A stretch of DNA of 64,000 bases from Sipunculus nudus (lineage: Eukaryota; Annelida; Sipuncula; Golfingiida; Sipunculidae). Below, one piece after another: positions 52,701-61,700 of the stretch. Each line of letters opens with the position of its first letter. The first letter of the stretch is position 1. Location: positions 70,709,176 through 70,773,175 of the forward strand of contig CM049316.1 of assembly GCA_026874595.1 (NCBI GenBank), in the 5' to 3' direction. Made by a program: the position numbers and the translations under genes. The notes beneath the pieces were generated by a model. It saw only the letters and a program-made list of their open reading frames with translations. It was not told where the DNA came from and made no database searches.

Positions 52701-55700
52701 ATCAGGGAAATTCAGGAATTTGAGAAAAATTGTGAAATCAGAGAAAAATCAGGAATTTGATAAGCTTTAAGATAAATTGGTCAATATGTTATATTTTGAG
52801 TTGTCCATGGCTTGTCTGTGGCTCTGTCTTTTAAATGAGGATTAAGGTATCCATACAATAAGGATGATATGTTATTATTAAGCCTTCTGGATTTCAGGTT
52901 TTAAATTCATAGGGTTAGAAATAATCCAGAAGTCATAATCGGTCATTAAGACATTAGAGGGAATTTCTGAGGTTCTATAACAAGATTTCACCATTATTCG
53001 ATATATATAGAGGCACTTGCGGGGTTTTAAAAAGGGATCCCCTGCTCCGAAGTTCAATGCCAACCACTAGGCTGTGTCAGTCATGTAACAGGCACTTCAG
53101 GCCTGAAGCAACCATTACACTATTTTGCAAGGAAAATATAACAGTTGAAGTAGCAATGGACATGAATTTAATTTTGATTTTTTCCATATAAATAATGTGA
53201 AACTGTATAGTTCAAGGACAAGCAGGCTTCAGGTGAAGAAAATTAGCAGTTACTTGATTTGTGGTCTGTTGTTTGAAGAAGTTTCAGGTGTGTAAAGAGA
53301 TTTTTCCACTTTCCTACACTTACTAAATAGCAGATCCATTATTTACTACAACAGTTTAGATTTGTACCCTGTTTATGGACTGACATTAGGCAAAGGGTAA
53401 CCACTACAGCTTAGTCAGGTCAGCTAAACACCACATGAGAATGACTAATTTGGCTTACAGGGCTCAATCAGGAAAATGCAGTGGGGAAAATAGGAAAGCC
53501 TGAAAAATATATAGTAAAAATAGGGCAACTAGATGGCTGAAAAAGGGCTAAGATAGCTCAGTCTTAAGTGTTCCCTTATGCATTAACCAAAACACTAGAT
53601 TTTTGTCACAATACCCCACCAAACAGCTAGTGCGGTTATTGAGACCGGTGTGTTTAATTTTTGACAGATTCTGTACACCGGCCAGGCAGTGCCCCATGAT
53701 GGACCCAGCCTGGGAGAGCCCAGAGGGAGTCGTCATCGATGCCATCTTGTTTGGCGGCAGGAGACCAACAGGTCAGTGAAGAGACAAAGAGCAAATGAAT
53801 GCTGTGACTGGTTTTATGCTCACGAGGGTTAATTTGGGTTAATTGTGGAAGAGAAATTATTTTGTAAATTAAACCGTAATGAGTAAGATCCCCCTCAATG
53901 CAAGTGAATTCATTTATAATTAAACTTATTGGTATATCTTAATTGTATGTTAACCTTGCCTTATGTGTTGAAAGGCGATTGATTGTACAAAAATTAGGTA
54001 TTTTTATAAACTGTAAATCAGATGAATAATAAGAAATCTTTTACATAATCTGTAAGATATAAACAAGATTGTCCAATTGCTCTATCATGTACCCTTGTGT
54101 CCTCCTTGTGAATGATTAAGATTTTTTGTCCCCCGCTCCGCGTATGCGGGGGACATTGGTTTAGGTTTGTCTGTCTGTCCGTCAGGTTTCGTTTCCGTGC
54201 GATAACTTTCCTAAATATTATCCGATTTCATTCAAATTTGGGCCAGTGATTGCTCTCATGCTTACCTTGGTTGGGATTGGTTTTGAAGTGTCTGGCTTCT
54301 GTCTGTCTGTAACTTTGTCTGTCTGTTTGTCAGGTTATCGTTTCCATGCGATTACTTTCCTAAATATTATCAAATTTCAATCAAATTTGGATCAGAGATT
54401 GCTCTCATGCATACCTTTGTTGGGATTTGTTTTGGAGTGTCTTGCTTCTGTCTGTCTGTATGTCTGTCACTTTGTCTGTCTGTCAGGATTTTGTTTCCAT
54501 GCAATAACTTTCCTAAATATTATCTGATTTCATTCAAATTTTGGTCAGTGATTGCTCTCATGCTTACTTTGGTTGGGATTAGTTTTGGAGTGTCTGGCTT
54601 TTTCCTGCCTGTCTGTCACTTTGTCTGTCCGTCTGTGAGCTTTCCGTGCGATAACTTTCCTAGATATTATCCAATTTCATTCAAATTTTGGTCAGTGATT
54701 GCTCTCATGCATACCCTGGTTGGCATTTGTTTTGTAGTGTCTGGCTTCTGTCTGTCTGTCTGTCTGTCCATATGAAAGCGTGAAAAACAACAATATCCCA
54801 AAGCAGGGGACATTAATTCCACTAATTTGCTTGTTTACAGACTGTAAATACTTCCTGTAATAATGATATGAGATGCAGAAATTCAACCCTTTAAAAAGTT
54901 AAAATTGTGAATATTTTACCCTGCAAAACGCTTGTGTGCCTGCATGGATATGATTTTTAAAATGATGTTATATTGGCAACTTCACATATATTCCTGATTT
55001 TATTGGTGTTCTATACCAAGGCTACTGTGAATGTGCTCAAAGTTATTAAAAAAAGAAATCACGTTTCACCATGTAATATATATCTACAGTAACTTTGCTG
55101 TGCTATTTTTAAATGTAACCTGTCATTTTTTATAATGCATAAATTTATCTACACTAACCTGCTTTATTTTCATTGCTCCCTTGGAAAGAATGGGGGACAT
55201 CGATTTGGGTTTGTCTGTCTCTCTGTCCGTCCAGTTTTTGGTTTCCGTGTGATAACTTTCCCTAAATTTTATCTGATTTTATTCAAATTTGGTTCAGTGA
55301 TTGCTCTCATGCTTACCTTGGTTGGGATTGGTTTTGGAAAGTCTGTCTTACAAGATAATATTACAATATGATATACTTTTTTATATGATGAATCAGCAAA
55401 ATTTAGTTTCTAATTAATTGAACTTTTTGCACTAACTGCCAGATGCTGCCATCTTTTGAGCTTGGTGAAAACTATTTGTACTTACCACAGACTTTAAAAT
55501 CATCCCAGACTTGAAGGCAAAATTTGCTTGTTGTATTTTATTTAATGTTTAAATATTACAAGTATTACTATTAACATTAGTATGAAATGTGAAAAAAACA
55601 GTTTCTTTTATAAAATACTGTACTTGAGCAGCAGGTGTCATCCCATTAATATGTCATTACATATTTAGTACATGTGTGATTTTCATGCAGGTGTTCCCCT

Positions 55701-58700
55701 GATATATGAAGCGTTCAACTGGAAACACGGTGTATTCATTGGTGCATCCATGAGGTCAGAGGCCACAGCAGCAGCAGAGCACAAAGGTAAATAAACAGTA
55801 CTATATAGATAGTGAACACCTCTGGCAACAGTACATGTTTATCCAGGTAACAAACGCCTGTACAAACATATAAAAAGAAGCAGCCTCCCCCATCTAGACC
55901 AAGATTAATTCATTCTTCTTGGCCTCTTGACCCACGCATCTACAAAATGTGATAGCTTCTCAAGTATTTTTAGCTCATCTGGCCTTGGGCCTGCCCTTTA
56001 GCATGGGGCCATAATTTTCCTCCCCTTTTTTGTTCTGCCAGTTTTGATTTTGTTTGTCTTATCTTATAGGGCTAGGTGTGGCCTTTGATAATTGATTATG
56101 AATTTTGAAATTCATTTAATTTGCAAATTTATGCAGACTTTTTCACAAACACAAAAAATGTTACTGCTTTTATTTCTTGACTGATTTTGATTGTGCTTGT
56201 GTTATCTGAAATTTTTTAAATTAATGAATAATTTAATTAATTTAATTTATGCAAACTTATCAAAATCATGCAGCCTTCTAAAACTGCACAAACTTTTGAA
56301 CCTTGGGGGGGGGGGGGGGGGTGGCACCTGAGGCACCAGCTCTTTGTGAAAAAAATTTTCTTTACATGTACTTTATGAAAATTGCATAAATATATGTAGT
56401 GGGGTTGCCGGATGTGTATATTCTGGTGCAGACTTTATCAGATTTGTACACAGAAACCAGAGATAGACACATGCATGAAAACATATGGTTTAGGTAACAT
56501 TCAGATTCTGAACATTACATTTTTATGCCCCCGCCTAACCCTGTCTGAGCTTTAGTGTATTTACGTTTACTACTAAATTGTTTTAAAAAAATGTTCCTTG
56601 TACCGATAGACATAACTCGATACCAGCTCTTATCACTAAAGCCCTGTAAAGTCTGTATGGTGAATCCCTGATATTTGCATTTTAAGGCATCACAAGACTT
56701 TTTTGAGGACCTGACAATTCCATTGCTTTTGCTTATCAGACCGCCACACCTCATGTGAATGACATTGTTTGCTATGAGAATGCCAACAGCAGTCCCACAG
56801 CTCGACTCACTTTGTATCATTCACACTTAAATCACGTATTCAGGTATTCCAAACATGGACTTTCGTGTCCTATGATATTTCTCTGCTGTCGACCACTAGG
56901 GTCCATGGACCAAATGTAAGTGCATTGTAGACACTGTCACATCGATTTTGTACAGTGTATTTATTAATGTTCAAGTTCTTGCTCCTGTTCAGTTGCCAAC
57001 ATGCTGATTGCCTTGATTGTATCACCAAGCCAGTACATGACTGCATTCTTTGCGTGTGGACCTGAATACCTCATGCTGATTGGCTGAGCTAGAGATACAT
57101 TTTTGAAAAGGCCTGCCTAGAAAAGTGTTGATCTTATAAACGGTGATACACTGACTCACTGAGGCCGAGGGTTTTATATAGTGTTGAAAGTCTTGCCGTA
57201 CTCAAAATAGCCGAGGACCTAAAAATATTAAGACTGATTAAATGGGTATATAAATAGCAAGCTAGAAGCCCAAAATAGGCGGTAACTGGATAAACCATGT
57301 TGGTTTTAAAGAAAAAAAATTCTGGGAAAGACCACTATAATTACTCCCTGCGTCAGCGAGGCGGTGATGTATGGCGCTGACTGTCCGGACAGCCCAAGTT
57401 TACCAATCAATGAAATAAGAGGGTCAGAGAGTGGTAATTAGTTATACAACCAAGAGGTGGCACTACCGACACTACGTGCGATACAGTGAGAGAACGTTTG
57501 GTTTCTCTGTCAGAGGTGACAATTAAGAGCCATTTCATTGACTGGGCCAGTCTTGCCTCCACCACAAAGTGGCCGGGGCATATAGTTTTACCAATGATAG
57601 TCATTCTGTCCTTCCGTCATTCTGAAATGGAACAGTTATATGGACTTTTTTTTTGCAATGCCTGAATTTTTGTAATTTGGCAGATAATGACCAGTTACAG
57701 AACAAGTTCATGTTTCTTCCAGGTTGACCTACTTTTGACCTTTTGATGGCTCCTGAACATAGAAAATTTCATGAAAAATAGAAATTTTCATGACAAATAC
57801 ATATGCACGGTCTTTTTTTTCGCAATGCCTGCAGATATTGGCCTGATTTTTGTTGTGTTGGCAGATCAGTTACAGATCGAGTTTGCGTTTCGTCCTGGTT
57901 GACCTACATTTGACTGTTTTACAGCTCCTGAACATAGAAAATTTCATGAAAAATAGAAATTTTCATGAAAAATGCACATGTTCTGACTTTTTTCGCAGTG
58001 CCTGCAGATACTGGCCTGATTTTTGGTGTGTGGGCAGATAATGACCAGTTACAGATTGAGTTTGCGTTTCATCCCAGTTGACCTACTTTTGACCGTTCGA
58101 CAGCGCCCTAACATAAAAAAATGTCATGAAAAATATAAATTTTCATGACAAGTGTACATGTTCAGACTATTTTTCACAATGCCTGCAGATACTGGCCTGA
58201 TTTTTGGTGTGTGACAGATAATGACCAGTTACAGATAGAGTTTGCGTTTGGTCCAGGTTGACTTATTTTTGACCATTTGACGGCTCCTGAACATATAAAA
58301 AATTTCATGGAAAAAAAAATAGAAATTTTCATTACAAAGGTACATGTACAGCCTTTTTTAGCCCTCAGCCCATAGGCTGATGGGCTATTTAGTATTGTTG
58401 TCACCCAAGCCTTCCATCCTTCTGGCGTCGTAGCTTTTACCTTGTGAGCAGGATATATCTAAAAGGATTCACCTTTGGAATTTTATTTCATCAGTGAATA
58501 TGTATATCGATAAAATCTCAGTCAAGTTCAAAGATGGGTGAGCTTGATCAATTTATCTACATTTTAGAGCTGATTATAGCATAACACTCGGAAGCTTATT
58601 AACCAGGAACCATTGTGTGGATTTTCTTAAAACTTACTTTGATCATTCAGACTTACAATCTCTACCTGCTGCACAAGCTTGGTGGCGCCACCTTCAATTT

Positions 58701-61700
58701 CAGATTTTTTATGAATTTTTGTTGGATTTTTCACCTTTGGCCTTGTGAGCAGGATATCTCTTAAAGGATTTGCCGTGGAATTTTTATTTCTTTGGTGAAG
58801 ATGTATATCCAAAAAATCTTAGTTAAGTTCGAAGATAAGTGACCTTGACCTATTTTTCTTTGTTTTAGAGCTGATTGTAGAAAAAACACTTAGAAGCTTA
58901 TATCTCAGGAACCATTGTGTGGATTTTCACAAAACTTACTAATGTCAGTTTTTTAATAAATTTTTATAGGATTTTTCAATTTTGGCCTTTTGTGCAGGAT
59001 ATCTCCAAAGGTATTCAACACAGGAACTTCATTTCCTCAGTGCTATTGCATATTTACAAAATCTTGGTCAAGTTCAAAGATGGGTGATCTTGACCTACTT
59101 TTCAAGGTCATAAAGCTTAGAATAGAAAAAAAACTTAGGAGCTTATTTCTAAGGAAGCAATTGGTGGATTGTTATTAAACATGGTACATACCTCTCCAAT
59201 TTAAATTTATAACTTATTATCAGCTTTTGCTAATATTCTAGTTTCATTGCTTACAGATACTGGCCTATTTTTTGGTCTGTGGTCACATAATGACTACTTA
59301 CAGATGGAGTTAGAGTTTTGTCCCAGTTTACCTATTTTTGACCGTATGACAGACCCTGAACATAGAAAATTTCATGAAAAATAAAAATTTTTATGAAAAA
59401 TGCACATGAATGGACTTTTTAATTACAATGCCTGCAGATACTGGCCTGATTTTTAGCGAACCTGTGAGCTTGTGCGATGGTGCGGCGTCGTCCGTCGTGC
59501 GTCGTCTGTACGTTAACCATAGCTATCTCAAAAAAACAGCAGGAGCTAGCATCACCAAATTTTTTTTTGCAAATAATCAGTCATCCGAAAAACTATATTG
59601 TATTTTGTTTATTTTTTTTCTAACTGCATTTTCTTAGATTTTATAGGAAAAAAGCTTTAAAAATCTTCTTCTCCGAAACTGTCCAGCCAAATTGTCCAAT
59701 AATTCACAGAAATGATCCCTGGAACAATCTTTCTCAAGTTTGTTCGAATGTTTCCAGTTCGGAGATTTTTGGCCTAATTACAGGAGGTTGAACTTTGTTA
59801 ACTGTGCAAAAAAGCATGTTAAAATTTAAATCTCAGAAACGGCTGGAGCTATAATAGCCAAATTTTATGCCAATGTTGGTCACATAGGTCATATCTGAAA
59901 TTGAGGTATTGGTGGCGCCACCTGCATGGGCCTTTTTTGTGCCGGGTCATCAGTGCCTGTATCACACTGAGGACTACAAAAAATTCTTCTCTGAAACCAT
60001 ATGGCCAAAATGTTTAATACCGCACAGAAATGATCCTAGGGTAGTGCTTTCTGAAGTTTGTTCAAATGGTCTCTTTTCAGTGACTTTTGGCTAAGTTAGT
60101 GGAGCTGAATTTAGTCATATGCCATTACAGCCCATTTTAGCTCAGTGGCTACGAAGATCTTCTTCTCAAAAACCACTGGGCCAAATTCTTAAATCTCACA
60201 CATTAATTATCCTCAGATGTTGATAATTCAAGTTTGTTCAAATGGTTTAGGTTCAGTGATTTTTGGCTGAGTTACGGGAAGCTGAACTTAGCCAGTTTGC
60301 TGTATCCTCCTATATAAGTTATAAACCTGCAAAATGTTTTTTGACTGATGCCTATGAAGCCAGTTTGTAAAATATTTTACAAGAATAATCCCTACAATAA
60401 TTCTTATAATAATTGTCATTAATGGTTCCACATGAATGATTTTTGGCTGAATTATGGAGATTGAATTGAGTCATTTTACCATAAATGTTAGCTTTGTGAT
60501 GCTGTTACATCTAGCCTGGCACCAGTTTATTAGCATCTATTACATCATGCCACTAGACATTTAGATTTCAGGTTATCTTTGGTTAATATTGACAAGAAAG
60601 TTTTTTTAAAAGCTTTCAAAAAATTTAGATTAATGATTTAAGTTATTCATCATACCAGGCAATGTTACAATCATGGATTTTCAGCTCTCTGTGGCTATAT
60701 AAAGACAACTGTACGTGGATTATAAATTATTGGTATCCCTACTCAACTTAATTAAGAATTTGCCATCAATGAGATATATCTGTATTTCAATTTTGCATTC
60801 AGTATGCATCCGTAATAATTTTACATATATTCCTGATTTCTTTTTTTATAAAAAGTCAGCTGAAAAGCATTTTGTATTGGGAAAATAAATTTCAAAGTGA
60901 TTTCAAGTAGGGACCACTTTTGTGTACAGATTGCAGCACTTGGTTTACCATTGGCAGATTGCCAGTGCCTTGATGTTGGCCATTAGCCAAGATGATGTCA
61001 GCTCTATAAATAGTTTTGGCACAGTGCCAGGATTGTAAGAAGTGCAGCCAGGTATAGGTCAAGAGTTCACTCAGTGCAGTAGCTGCATTTTATTTATAGC
61101 TTTGGCAGACTGCTCACTGCATCATATTTGGCACCAAAGTTCAGCCTGAATCTATTTATAGTTGTCAGACTGCCAACTGTGTCAGATTATGCAACAGGTC
61201 AAGAGTTCACTCAGTGCAGCCAGGTACAGGTCAAAATTTCACTCAGTCTAACCAGGTGCAGGTCAAGAGTTCACTCAGTGCAGTAGCTGGAGGCAGCAAT
61301 TTGTCACAGGTCACTCGGGGGCCACTGCCTTACTCACCTAAGCCTTGTCAGCCCAGTGCATCAAACTCTGGGGAACTTTGATGTATTGGACTGATATTTT
61401 TCTATGCGTCTTTGATGGTATTCTCATTTAAAGGCAGGTGGTGCCACCTACATTGACTTTTGCAGTGTATGCGCCTGCTTATTTCTACAGAGAAATTTGA
61501 TACATCAGCCTAAAATTGGGCATGTATATACATATCCGGTAGCTTTATAGTGTACAAGACTGGTGGCGCCACCTACAACGTCCATCTGTTTGTCTGCCGT
61601 GGGCTAAAATCATTCATATCTCAGTAATGATGTGACTTATCTGCCTAAAATTTTGCATGTTTAAACATCTTGGATAGCTTTCTCGATTTTGTGGCAGGTG

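Noticed and set aside
53020-53075. tRNA-like word on the minus strand (CCTAGTGGTTGGCATTGAAC)
   Set aside because: Only one box is convincing and there is no tail or cloverleaf, so it is not called a SINE.
56515-56820. 101-codon minus-strand frame in intron 9
   Set aside because: No recognisable domain and embedded in repeat-rich intron.
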